Shown piece after piece: positions 1 to 11,743 of a stretch of 64,000 bases of DNA. Within the stretch, counting starts at the first letter, position 1; the number at the start of each line of letters is the position of its first letter. This DNA is from Ottelia alismoides (Eukaryota > Streptophyta > Magnoliopsida > Alismatales > Hydrocharitaceae), in the NCBI GenBank assembly GCA_037367405.1, contig JAZKJV010000299.1, positions 62,001 to 126,000 on the forward strand, given 5' to 3'. Under the pieces are notes generated by a model. It did no database searches, was not told where the DNA came from, and was given only the letters and a program-made list of their open reading frames with translations. The position numbers and the translations under genes were made by a program.

Positions 1-229
1 TTGGAGTTAGTATAAAATAATGAAAAATACAATAAGTTATGTTAAGATACATGTGATTATATACACAATTTTTGGCTTCTTATTAATGCCAGATATAAAA
101 GATAATATATGGATATTATTTACACATGCATGGATGTTAGTAATGCAATGCTAATTTCTAGATGTGATTAATTACTTGGGAACAAAGCTCTATTTTCATC
201 TTTTAAAGTGATGAGTCACATATTCATCA
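1..229 (-). repeat. Partial 3' LTR of decayed Athila-like element H
   Basis: This is the right-hand end of a minus-strand LTR that begins before the window. It ends in ATTCATCA directly followed by a pyrimidine-rich PPT complement, the same arrangement as at 9791, 26125 and 55123. In element sense the LTR would begin TGATGAAT, the terminus shared by the Athila-like LTRs here. No coding potential is seen. Confidence 0.6.
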
Positions 230-243
230 GTCCCCTATACTTA
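230..243 (-). promoter_or_regulatory. Polypurine tract of element H
   Basis: On the plus strand this reads GTCCCCTATACTTA, so in element sense it is TAAGTATAGGGGAC next to the LTR start. Such a tract primes plus-strand DNA synthesis during reverse transcription. The core AGTATAGGGG recurs in the hairpins at 1532-1788. Confidence 0.6.
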
Positions 244-1531
244 AAACTTTCTCATACCCAAACAACTAAAATGAATGCATAAGTGAAATGAGTTTGGGTT
301 CCATGCCAAGGCCATGAACAAAAGTTGAAAATAGAGCTCGACTCGATCTTTGACTTGATAATGTGATGGAACTCCTTATGAGAATTAGGGGTTTTAAACC
401 AACAATATCTAAGTTGTATAAATCATCATCCAAGTTCAACTCAGAAGTCATCTTAGATCAACCCCTCCCAAAGCATACTACATGAACATCAAATAATTGT
501 CTCTGATATGTGAGGGGGTGCTAGCTTTTCCCATTCGAAATGCCTGACTACTGTGTAAACCGCACTCTAGTAACTCATCCTCGGGTTCTGATGTATTTCG
601 TTCTAAGTTTAGGTACATATTAGTTCACAACGAATATGGTGGAAGAAGTCTAGAAGAATGAAAAAAGAACTGGAGTGTGACTAGTGTAGTCACATCTCCT
701 GTGAAGCTTGTCTAGTTTAGTCAAGTCTCCACCAAGATATGCATGCTATATGAACCTTGGACCATTGTGGTTAATGATGTAAATTGGGAATTAGCTTCTT
801 TTTGTATGAATTGTGGTTGCTCTGCATTGATCTTTTTGTGCCCTGATGGATATTGAATCTTTTTTTCTGCCCATGTTTTACGATCATTTTAAAAAATTAC
901 GCTAGAAGTCCATTCCTAATTTGAAGCTTTATTTCAACCTATCACTTCGATCTTTAGATGTCCACCTACCGAAGACAAAAACACATAGTCTTCCAACACC
1001 CCCATAGACATTATCTTGTGTAACTTGGATAATTAAGTCTACAACCTGAAGTTTCTAAAATCCTACTTCTCAGTGAAGTTCCTCTGAAAATAAGTGGATT
1101 AAGGTCAAGTCAAGTCCACTCTCAATTTTTACTCATGACTCGGTTTAAAACCCGATGACTTTCCACTTATACATATGCATGATTTGCTGAATGTTATGCA
1201 AATGTATGAAATGCAAAGGGATTTTTTCTTTTTTTGTATGAAAGAATGATTGAGAAGCCATTTTATTATTTTTTTATTATACACCCAATATTACAATAAT
1301 TTATGACACAAGTATTATTTACATAGATTTTACAAGATTATACACATTTTACAAACTTTACAGCTGGTATTAAATATACACATTATACAAATTTAACATT
1401 TGTTTTACATATTGTACATATTTTACAAATTTTTACAAATTTACAAGTGGTTGCCCATCCAGTATTTATTGTATATTATATACATAAAATACATGAAAGT
1501 ACGAGCTATGGATAAAGTATATATATATACA
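244..1531 (-). other. Non-coding 3' region of element H
   Basis: No credible gene is seen. The segment lies between the PPT and the hairpin cluster. Around 675-735 it keeps a decayed form of a block (a tgtagtcaca / tagtcaagtc motif) that is better preserved in A near 10270-10340 and in F near 55610-55680. An envelope-like frame, known at this position in some Athila elements, is not visible. From 1260 the sequence becomes AT-rich with ttttacaaa repeats. Confidence 0.5.
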
Positions 1532-1788
1532 CCCCCTATACTTAGCGTGTGCTATGTCCTCAGAGCACAAAAAGTGAGAAGAGACATAGCTCATGCTAAG
1601 CGTAGAAGAGTGAAAAGAATAGATGTATAGAAGTCAACAACCACCCTATACTTAGGCTTTGGTCAACCTAAATGTAGAAGAGAGCAAAAATAGGGTGGTC
1701 GAGGTATAGAGGATAATGAATGAATGATTAGATATATGCTGCAGGTATCAGTCCCCCTATACTTAGGCTCTGGTCAACCTAAGTATAG
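1532..1788 (-). repeat. Hairpin cluster with PPT-like arms (H)
   Basis: Three inverted repeats are seen. The first is long and imperfect, with arms at 1536-1560 and 1581-1605 containing GCTATGTC / GACATAGC. The second is CTATACTTAGG at 1646-1656 with CCTAAATGTAG at 1667-1677. The third is a perfect 11-bp pair at 1757-1767 and 1778-1788. In element sense each ends in a PPT-like TATAGGGGG or a close variant. The cluster sits just downstream of the pol remnant, as in A, B and F. Confidence 0.75.
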
Positions 1789-1809
1789 AAGAACGAGAAA
1801 TGTGAAAAC

Positions 1810-3100
1810 CGATGAGATTAAGGAATATACAGTGAAATGAGGATAAGAGCATGAGATGCTTGGAGATGTTGGAGTAGTGAGGTGTCATGCGAGTCCCTAA
1901 GTATGGATCATGAGATAACGGAATACATATGAATGAGATCTCTTCTACATGGGCCAACTGCTCATCTGATCCTATGAAATGTTTAAGCAGTTTCCCAGTC
2001 ATGAGGAAAGATCGTGCACCATCCGTAAGATCTGAAATTTCTAGACTGCAATTCTCATGAACTTCTCTAGTAATGAAGGGTCCCATCCACATGGATTTCA
2101 ACTTGTCCTGAAAAATCTTAAACTTGGCATTGAATAACCATACCTTCTGCCCTAGGAAAAGATTCTTGCGTCTGATAAGCTGATCACCCCAACGCTTGAT
2201 TCTATCCTTATAGATCACATTGTTATAATATGTCTTGTTTCTAATTTCTAAAAGCTCATTTAAATCCATTTATCTGCTCTGTTGTCTCTCATGTCTAATC
2301 AAATTCACTTTCTTCAATGCCCATTTGGATTTCTAAATCAACTCAACAGGCAAATGACATGGCTTCCCATATACCATCCTGACTGGGGATGTTCCAAGCG
2401 AGATCTTGTAGCTGTCTAATATGCCCACAAAATTTAGACAAAGAGTTGGGACCAATTCTTCCTGTCAGGGCGAACTAGCTTATGCAAAATTCTCTTCACC
2501 TCCCTATTCGACACCTCTATCATGCCATTCGATTGTGGGCAATATGGACTAGAGACACAATACTCGATGTCATTGTCCTTCGTTAACCTTTTCACTGCTA
2601 TTTTAACAAAATGGCTACCCCCATTAGATATGATGACTTTGGGGATCCCAAATCGTGAAATGATGCGATCTTTCATGAACTTGCAGACAATCTTGTTGTA
2701 TGCGGCTCGGGCAGGGATAGCTTCTAACCACATAGATAGGTATTCTACTACCAATAGAATGTACTCGTAACCATGGATGTTAGGGAATAGTCCATAAAGT
2801 CTATGTCCCATGCATCAAACACATCAACCATAATCACGTGTTTCATGGGAATTTCATCTTTGGAACCAACGGTCCCTCATATTCTTTGACACACTAGACA
2901 CAATTGAACAAATGCATAGGCATTGCGGAACAAGGTTGGTCAGTACAAATCATAGAGGAGTAACTTTCAGGCGGTCCTCTTCCTGGAGTGATGCCCTCCT
3001 GCCTCCAAGGAATGACAGTATGTGAGGACACTCATGTATTACTCCTGATGAGTACACCTCTGCCAGATACAATCCGAACATTGGAAGAAAAGAAATGGAC
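1810..3100 (-). pseudogene. Integrase remnant of element H pol
   Basis: Minus-strand frames resemble Athila integrase: a zinc-binding segment (SLEAGGHHS type) near 2960-3060, a core with WLEAIPARAA, ISNGGSHF and EVSNREVK (2434-2811), and a C-terminal part with FLGQKVWLFNAKFK (1763-2269). The second catalytic Asp of the DDE triad is Asn in ISNGGSHF. The first Asp survives only in another frame near 2805. Frameshifts and stops separate the pieces, so no working integrase can be made. The reading frame overruns into the first PPT-like hairpin. Confidence 0.85.
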
Positions 3101-4654
3101 CCTCCCAATGATATTTCCTGGATTTTGACTTAAGTCGGTCAATGCTGCTTTTGGGCCAATCATGGGAAACTATCCTAGAAAATCAAAAAGTTCACCATAT
3201 TGGCATACCGTGGAAGATAGTCGACAAAATAGATTGACTCATCGGGAAGGAGTCCTTGATAGGGTCGATCTCTGGGGAACTCTGTGATTCGATGTGGGAG
3301 ATGTGATCAGCCATCACACTCTTCACTCCAGTCTTATCCTTCATCTACAAATCAAATTCTTGGAGTAGTAGAATCCACCTAAGAAGATGTGCCTTCGCAC
3401 CATTCTTTTTCATCTGTACTTGATGGTTGTGTGGTCAGTGAACACAATAACCTTGGATCCTAAAAGATGTAGCATGAATTTGTCTAAGGAGAACATTTCC
3501 TTTTCTATAATAGTGTAGTTTCTTTGAGCTTGATCGAGAACTTTTCTTGTGTAGTGGACAACATAAGGTACCTCTTCTCTCCTCTATCTTAACACGACCC
3601 CAACTGCAAAGTCAAAAGCATTTGTCATGATCTCAAAGGGAAGAGACCAATCTAGGGCCTGTAGGATGGGAGCATCCGTGACCATCCTCTTAAGAAGCTC
3701 GGAGGCCTTAAGAAACATGAGATCTACAAGAAACTTCATGTCTTTTTCAAAGAGCTCTATTAGCGATCCAGCAATCTTTGAAAAATCCTTTATGAATCTT
3801 CGATAAAATCGACATGCTTGAGGAAGAACCACACTTGCTTAATGTTGGTTGGTGGATGAAGTTTCTTAATCACATCCACCTTGGCAGGACCAATCTCCAT
3901 TCCCCTCTTGGAGATGACGTGCCCCAACACAATGCCCTCTTGGACCATGAAATGGCTCTTCTCCCAAAGAGAGCACAAGATTGACCTCATTATACTTCTT
4001 GAGGACTCGATCCAAATGAGATAAACAAGAGTCAAATGAATCCTCGTGGACCAAGAAGTTGTCCATAAAGACTTTCAGGAAGTCGGCCACCATCTCTGCA
4101 AATACAGCAATCATGCACCGCTGAAATGTCTCCGGTGCTTTGCATAACGCAAAGGACATGCACCTGAATGCGTAAGTACCGAATGGACATGTAAAGGTGG
4201 TCTTCTCCTGATCCTCAAGAGAGATGGCTACTTGATTGTAACATGAGTACCCATCCAAGAAATAAAAGAATTGTTTCCTTGCGAGTCTATCTAAGATTGA
4301 TCAATGAATGGTAGGGGAAATGATTCATTTTCATCACGACATTCATGTGTCAATAATCCACACAGACGCACCACAATGTAGGTGCTTGTGTAGCAATTTC
4401 CTCTCCTTCTGAGTTGGTGATTGTCCATCGTCCAACCTTCTTAGGGACTACGTGAAGTGGTGCCACACATTTGAATCAGAGATGAAATATATAAACCATG
4501 CATCACACCTTTTCTCTACTTTTCTCTTAATCACGTCCAGCAAGTTTGTATTCAGACTACACTTTATCCTACACCTTGCCGTTCTTTTCAAGAATCTCTA
4601 GTAAGCGAGTAGGCTGGCACTGATAATGATCAAGAACTTCTGAGGTAGGCCCGC
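3101..4654 (-). pseudogene. Reverse transcriptase / RNase H remnant of element H pol
   Basis: Fragments match Athila reverse transcriptase: DGYSCYNQVAISLEDQEKTT, TCPFGTYAFRCMSFALCKAP and, at the polymerase centre, VFMDNF where the family has FMDD (3866-4258). A connection segment (CRFYRRFIKDFSKIA) and the RNase H start (FEIMTNAFDFAVGVVL) lie at 3584-3832, in a different frame. The FMDD to FMDN change and the frameshifts make it inactive. The upstream end stops near 4654, where a foreign LTR (B) begins, so protease and gag are missing here. Confidence 0.85.
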
Positions 4655-6046
4655 TGATGAATAAGGAGAAATTGTAGTATAGGAGGCTGAAAATGATCTA
4701 TCAAAAACCAAAAATCTTGAATATTGTGGAATATTTTTACTTGGTAAGTATACCAAGGTCAAACTTGTGGAATGATGATTTTTAGTTGAGTGGTTCTAAA
4801 ATAAATTAAATAATCAACTAATTGTGATAATAATCCTTGTGTAAAAAAAATGCAGTTCTAAAAAAAGATGCAATGCATGGTAAATAGAGTAAACAATGAG
4901 CACAAGATCTGTGAATATTCTTTCTTCTACTCCTTAAAATGTCCCATTAGTCCTCAACATAAATCACAAACCCAAACGAAATAAATCCAAGAAATGTATT
5001 CTGTATAAATTCCAAACTATAGGTTAAAAATATTCAAGAATCAGATCCTATGATTAATTAAGATCAATATCCAAATATTTCTTTAAAAAATAAATATCCA
5101 AATTCCTTGCATAATTACTCCTAAAAATAATCATCAAATATCAGGAAGAAAATAAATTAATCCTCCTCTATGAAGCCCCTGTAATTAGATTAAATTTCCT
5201 TTAAAAATTAAACGCCAAATTCTGTCAAATAAAGCCTGCATAGACCACTAGAGACCTCAAATAATAATCATCAATAAAAAACCTACGATCTATTCATAAA
5301 ATATATAGAATTATAGAACATAATATAAGCTTAAAAATGACATATTATGCGCTAAAAATAGAGTTCAAATGAGAAAGTTGTGACAAAATGAAGTTTTAGG
5401 CACTAAAATGCAATATTAATAAAGTTTTTATTTAAAAGAGTCCCATGAGGGGACTTATATGTAATTACACAAAATAGACTAGGCTTGTTCTGTAAATTGC
5501 CCAAGTGGGCACATACATGTCAAGTGCTCACAACTAGTAGGGACCCCTTTACAATTTTTGTGAAGCGCGTGGGGGGTGGGGGGGGGGGGTCGACGTAAAT
5601 TACTTTCGCCTTCACGTGATGTGCGGGTTGGAAGCACATGCTCGTGGGCGATGTTGAGACTCGAGTCCCGAGCCTCCACATGGCTTGTCGAGAGGGTCCG
5701 ACCACTTGATCCTCGATGCGTGGGCTGAGGATCGGGTAACCACGTAGAGGCTAAGTGGCCATTGGATTGAGGTTGTGGTGCCTGATCCAACGGTGGATAT
5801 GGTGACAATGATCTTCGACAGTGGAGGAGCGGTGAGGGAAACGATGGTTGTCGATGGCGGAGCTAGAGGAGTGGAGCAGAGCAGACCTCAAGAGACACAC
5901 GCTCGAGGGTCGAGGAGATCGACTGTATAGATAGAGCGATTGACTCACGAGTTTGAGTCGATGGTGTGTCGAATGGAGCAAAGGTGGCGCAGGTCGAAGG
6001 CGATCGGTGAGGCATGAGGGCGGTGGAGCTCGGTTGATGCAGAGCA
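4655..6046 (-). repeat. LTR of element B, left part
   Basis: This is inferred as the U5 end of a minus-strand LTR: it starts TGATGAATAAGG where H pol homology stops, and its other part (24618-26125) ends in a CA followed by a PPT. An inverted repeat CTTGGTA / TACCAAG (4740-4757) lies near the edge. Most of it is AT-rich. From 5530 it is GC-richer and holds a near-continuous G run at 5571-5589. Frames in 5479-5981 do not resemble known proteins and are treated as chance. Element A interrupts it. Confidence 0.55.
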
Positions 6047-6051
6047 GTCAG
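6047..6051. repeat. Target-site duplication of element A, left copy (GTCAG)
   Basis: GTCAG occurs directly before the first LTR base at 6052 and again directly after the last LTR base, at 24613-24617. Five-base duplications are what LTR-retrotransposon integrases leave. The match fixes both ends of element A. Confidence 0.95.
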
Positions 6052-9000
6052 TGATTGTCTCGAAAATCGATGTGGTTATGTCGACTCACAAGGCGAGTCA
6101 ACAGTCGGTGTTTGACCACACAAATTCTGAAATTAATCAACAATTAACCCACACTAAAGATCAATAAATTAGAACTAATGTGGAGTTAAAATTTATTTTT
6201 AACTCTACATAAAAGATGTATAGGTGCAAGTATGTAGAGAGTTCGAACACAGGGAGCAAACATGGTAATTCAAAATTAATGCACAAGTGAGTGTGTGTGA
6301 AGTGTCTACACTAAGCAAACAAGCAAGGAAATTTTTGTGGGTTTTTAATTTTTAATTTTTTTTTCAATATTGGAATTTAAAGACAATGGAATAAAAGACA
6401 AGGTAAAATATTTATAAAACTAAGTAAAAATTACCAAAAATTCAGAAATAAAATGTTTTTGATATTTTTAGGATTTTTACTATTTTTGTGATTTTTGGGG
6501 GTTTTTCAAGGTGTTTTTAATATTTTTAATTACTGAAATAACTCAAAACAGTGAAACAAGGGCTGGCTGTGAACAAAATGGAAATGAAAATTAGCAAACA
6601 GCAACCAAAATTTTTCATACTATTTTTCAAATAAAAAGAACAAAATGAGGAACAAACAGAACCCGAGTTTGTATTTTTTAGAGTTTTCCTTGATTTTTTA
6701 TATTTTTTTGAAGTTTTTGAGTGTTTTTGAATTTTTAGTGTTTTTCTTTTGAGATTTTTAGTGATTTTTGGGCTGACACTAAAATAGGATGTAATAGACA
6801 CTAGGTAATTTTTTTTGGAATTTTTGGAGGGGTTTTAATATTTTTTTGGCATTTTCTAAGCTAGACAGTACACAAAAAGGCTGTTTTTGATTTTTAATAA
6901 ATATAAAAATAAAATAAAATCAATAACTAAAATGATAGCGTGGAAGTACACGTGTCCAGCAGCTTAAACCTATTTTTGTGGAATTTTTAGACTTAAGATG
7001 ATAAGTTAAATAAATACAACAAGCATCCAATCAACACACAGGCCTGGCAGGGGTATTTATGCAATTTCTCAAACATCCAAGGGCATACATGCAATTTTCT
7101 ACAAAAATACACACTGAATATTCAATTTATAGCTTCAAAAACTAATTACAAAATCCGCCTGGGTCTCTTGGAAATTTTCCCACCAGGGCGCGTGACTTGC
7201 ACGCGCCTGGCGAGGACTGAAATATAATATCTCAAAACCCTGGGGTCCTACATGCAAAATATCCAAAAAGTTTACACGTGATACGAAAGTTTTAGTACTA
7301 AAACAAAATACACAAATGACCGAGGGTATCCTTGCAAAATGCCCACACCTCACGTGTACAGGTCACGTGAGGTGACGTGGCGAAGGACCTGGATGCAAAT
7401 ACATAAAGCTTGGGGGTCTTATGCAAATATTACAAAAATATTACACTACAGACAAAAGTTTAAATACTAAATAATAAATACAAAAAGGCGCGAGGGTGTA
7501 GATGCAAAATACCCTCGACGCGTGATCCGACGGCGATGAAGGAGCCACTTAGACACGTGGCGCTTGATGAACGGCCGATGACGCTTCGTGGATCAGCGGC
7601 TATGATTAGATCTCCCAGAGAAGATCAACGGTCGAGGCGTGGCGAGATCCAACGGTTGCTGATTGATCTGGAGGAGGTGCCCTGATCGGACGGTGGCGAA
7701 GACGGCTGGAAGAACACGGCGGAGCTCCGGCTGTGCGAGGTTCCTCGAGCTCCTCCGGCCGACTCCGATGGCTTCTGAGCTTCAAAATTTGACCGGACCC
7801 TCCTCTGGTCGTCCTCTATCTCCTGGGGGCGTAAAAAAGCCGCCGTGGTGCTCGCTGGTGGCAGGCGGAGCTGGTGGGCTGCGTCTGCTCCGGCGAGCTC
7901 CAAAACTCGCCTCTAGGTGTCTTCGCGTGTGCTTTGACCTGCAAGAATGGTCAACAGGTCCAGGGAAAACTGCCTGGACCCTTGGATGGTAGGGGAGAGG
8001 TGCTAATCGCGATGGAGATGCACGGCCGGAGGTGCGCTCCGGCCAAGGTGCTTGATTCGGCGATTGATTCGATTGAACTTCGAATTTTTTGGGGGTTTTC
8101 GAACCTTAGGCTAACAGGAATAAAATGACGCAAAGAAATGAGCGGGGTTAGCCCTCAATGGCCGGAGCCAGAGGGAAGAAAGATACCTCGACCGGCGACT
8201 TTGCGGGAGGTGGTGGAAGCGCCTCCGACCTCGACTGCCTTGGCTGATGGCTTCGCGGTGGAGCTGTCACCTCCAGTAAGCACTGGAGCTCGGAGTAGGT
8301 GCGAGGGGTGGACCGAAGGTGTTCAAAATCAAAAGGAAAGAAGGGGGGTTCGTTATATTTGGTTTGACCCTGAGTTGCAGGGGTCCAAAGATCAATGAGT
8401 ATCTTGCAAATCTCGGGTCCAAAGACCAAGATTATTCATGGGCGAGCTAGAGGGAAGATCGAGGAATAATGTTGCAGAAGGTTGCAACACAAAAAGGTGA
8501 AAGTTTTGGCCTCGAGAAATCCGTGAAGTTGGGTCAAAAACTAGGTTTTCAGGAGCTACAGGGGGTAGGGCGTCCAGTTGACCGCGGTCAACTGTTGACC
8601 CCTCCTGGTTGGTCCACGTGGACCAACCAGGAAAAACCCTGAAAAATTAATTTGTAAAATCAATAAAAAATAGAATTAAGTCGAATTAATTAATAGTTAT
8701 AAAATGAAAAATGCTTAAAATTTAATGTAGTATTTTATTATGAATTTTAATTATTTTTATGAAGTGTATTTTTATAAGTTGCCTTTATACCCCTATATAG
8801 GTATATTATCTATATACTTTATTACTTTTATTTTTATTTTGTATATTTTAATTTTATTATTTTTTATTTATTATTTTATAAAATTATAAAATACTTTTAT
8901 ATACACAAATATATTTTTATTTTATTTTTCTGATATGTTTTGTGTATTAAATAAAATATAAGAGTGCTTTGTATAGGTATATGTATAGGCAGTATACCTA

Positions 9001-9791
9001 TGTATTCTTTATACAAATATTTTTATTTTTGTATTTTCTTTGCATTTTATTCTGATTTTAGTACACATATATATTATAAGTAATATTTACATAATTATAA
9101 AAAATATAAAAATGAATAAATAATGAATAAATAATAAATTGAATATTTTATTCAGTACATGTATACAATAGGGGTCCAAAACTCAACTTTCAAATCGTAG
9201 CTCCGCCAAATGCGAAACCACCGCCATTAATTATCTTATTTTGTTCTATATACAATTAAAGGTGAATACGCTGCATTTGGAGTTTTTATTTGTGAGATAC
9301 GGGTTTGGGAAGTTGGGATTCTAGATTCTTATTCAGACCATAACTTTTTATCTGTATCTTATTTTTCTGTGAAATCAATTTTGTATTTTTCTTTATAAAA
9401 TTATCTACAACTTTCATGTACAAAGTTTCTTTATTTGATATATAAAAAGTGGAACCAAAAATAGGTCCCAAAATGAATAAAGAATGAACAAAATATATAG
9501 GTATTTTATCAGTATTTCTGACCTTATCTCCCCCTACTTTATTCCTTATCGACCTATTCATCAAGATGCCTAGGTCTCGGGGATTTTGGGTCATAAAATA
9601 TTTACAATATTTTATTCTTTTTCTTTTCTTTATTTATTCTATAATTTTGGCCTTTATTACAATATTTTATACACTATTGTGATGCACTTGCATGAATGAT
9701 AAGATGCTTTATTTAAGGGTATTTACAGGCATTTGCTAGGGTTTTTGGTGCCAAAATGATAGAATAAAGATGATGAAATGTGGATTCATCA
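6052..9791 (-). repeat. 3' LTR of element A
   Basis: A 3740-bp LTR bounded by TG and CA, near-identical to 20867-24612. Visible parts: a small hairpin at the edge (GACTC 6083-6087 / GAGTC 6095-6099); seven copies of an RGGG...TGCAAA motif (7049-7510); an ACCTCACGTG / CACGTGAGGT inverted repeat (7347-7373); a GC-rich stretch around 7500-8600; and a very AT-rich stretch 8640-9170. A possible weak TATA-like site in element sense (AAATATAACG) lies near 8355. Short frames in the GC-rich part are not convincing genes. Confidence 0.95.
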
Positions 9792-9827
9792 TCCCCCTAT
9801 ACTTTACCTTTGCTAGTCCCTAGCAAA
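9792..9827 (-). promoter_or_regulatory. Polypurine tract of A with adjacent hairpin
   Basis: The plus strand has TCCCCCTATACTTT directly after the LTR end, giving AAAGTATAGGGGGA in element sense. It is the expected primer for plus-strand synthesis. Directly beside it is an 8-bp inverted repeat, TTTGCTAG (9809-9816) with CTAGCAAA (9820-9827). The same layout is seen in B and F. Confidence 0.8.
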
Positions 9828-11699
9828 CACTTATGCAATAAGTGCAAAAAGAGAAAGAAAAAGAAAAGAAAAAGAAGAACTTGGATTTTATCTGATTATC
9901 AAACTTGTCTTCACAAAATCAAAGTTTGGAGCTTAAGTCGGACCTTTGGAATTTTAGTGCGGGCGGAACCTTATTGAGAACCGTGTCTCAAATCCAACAG
10001 CCCTTGAGAATCCCAAAACTCTATCCAAGTCTCCTCAATAGCCAGGTCAGAAATACTTCAACTCATACGCAAACTCTTACAACTATGAATCTGACTTGTA
10101 CAGTGTAAGTGATGGTGGCTCTCCCCAACTGGAATGACAAAGAAACTGACTTCTCCAGTACGACAACCCAATGATTCCCCAATCCAATGACTCCATCCTC
10201 GAGGAGCGGGGTATTCCCTTCAAAGTTCAAGTGGCAACCAGCTCAAGAGGAGGGGGTGAAGAGAAGAATGGACGGTAGCCAGTGTAGCTACCTATCCCGG
10301 GATGCAAGACCAGTGTAGTCAAGTCATCCTACTGCAGGCTCACATATTTGACTTTGGAACTCAAGCTTGCTTATTGACTTTGTACTTGCAGGCTTTATAT
10401 TTTTGTACATGCCTGAACACACATTTTTTTTGAATACTATATACAGCAGCATTTACATAAGGAGTTTTTCCTCTTGAGCCAGTAGACTATCCCTCTTTTG
10501 AAGCTTTATCGCAACCCACAGCCTCCTATCTTTAGACTTCCTAATCACCGGACGGGTTGGGGTGCACTTCCCTCCCTAGAGGAGGACAAATGTTTCCACT
10601 TGTGTGCGTCTCATACCGGCAAATCCAATCCCCTCACCACTCCAACTGAGTTGAGCCATGTGAAAGGTGCAGGTGTCCAAGTTAGGTCATTATCAACAAG
10701 AATCGTGCGTGTGCTCCGAAATACTCTACTTAGGCAGTCAAGAATCCATTGAACCAAGTCTCGTGATCCTCAAAGAATTAAGTCAACTAGACCTGAAGTA
10801 CCTCAAACTCAGTTCCTATAAGGTTCCCGTGATTAGGTAGATTTTACGGTCCAATCAAGCTCCAATCTTCGGATTTTACTTAGACTCGTTCAACTATCAA
10901 ACTCAATCCGAAAAATGCAAATGCTATGCAATGCAATGCAGAAAATATTTTTGTGATGCAATTTTCAAAGATTTTGAACTTTTTATGGATTTTTGAAAAG
11001 ATGATGATGATGCATATGCATTTTTTGTCTTTTTCAAAAGGATTTTTCAAATGTTTTTGGATTTTAATTTTTCAAATGTTTTTGGGCTTTTTGAAAACAA
11101 AAAGATTTTGGCTGGAAACTAGGTTAAAATATGTACACGGGAGTGCTTCTTCATATATACAAGAGGTGGATTTTAAGAATTTACAGGGTAAGTGGTCAAT
11201 TTTATACATATATACATATAGTGGATTTTGGTGTGATGTATATATTCCTCAAACTTATTTGAAAACAATTTACACACAATTTTTGAAAACTATAGTCCAA
11301 AATAGTTTTTACAAACATTTTACACACATTTGAAAACATTTTTGCAAAGGCTTTCAAAACAGTATATATAGGTTTTTCAAATCTTTTTTTTTGCAACCAT
11401 TTTCAAACCATTTGCAAATCATTTTTCAAACATTTTATTTCACACAAAGAAAAGAAATTTTACAATCCACACAATTTCACACAGGTTGAAAACATGTAAC
11501 AAAACATTTTCAAAATAGTTTTCAATAGATGTTCACACAGATTTTCAAACTATTTTTCAAACATTTTGCAAAAAACATTTTCACCTGATTTATTAATCAG
11601 TAAATACAACAAGAATCTGAGGAATAACTACATCTTTTTATTAAGGATTTTAAATGAATTTTAAAGAATTTTTAGCCATATTATTAAGAAAATATGAAA
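9828..11699 (-). other. Non-coding 3' region of element A
   Basis: No gene is supported. A second small inverted repeat ACTTAT / ATAAGT lies at 9830-9843. The part up to about 10870 is conserved with F 55160-56230, including a block with gtagctacc, cccgggatgca and tagtcaagtc near 10270-10330, which suggests some non-coding role. From 10970 to 11600 the sequence is a degenerate array of TTTTCAAA and CATTTTGCAAA-like units. The short frames there are by-products of that repeat. Confidence 0.6.
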
Positions 11700-11743
11700 G
11701 TACGAGTTATGGCTAAAGTATATACGCAGTATATACGACCCCC

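Noticed and set aside
5479..5981. Minus-strand frames near the G run in LTR B
   Set aside because: Two frames overlap in the same sequence, the composition is Pro/Ser/His-rich, no motif is seen, and A interrupts the LTR nearby.
7625..8429. Several frames in the GC-rich part of LTR A, repeated at 22439-23275
   Set aside because: Both LTR copies have shifts relative to each other, frames lie on both strands, and no domain is recognisable. Composition explains them.
11202..11396. Possible envelope-like protein after integrase in A (64 codons, minus)
   Set aside because: It is a translation of the TTTTCAAA array, with no signal peptide or convincing membrane segment, and is not conserved in F.
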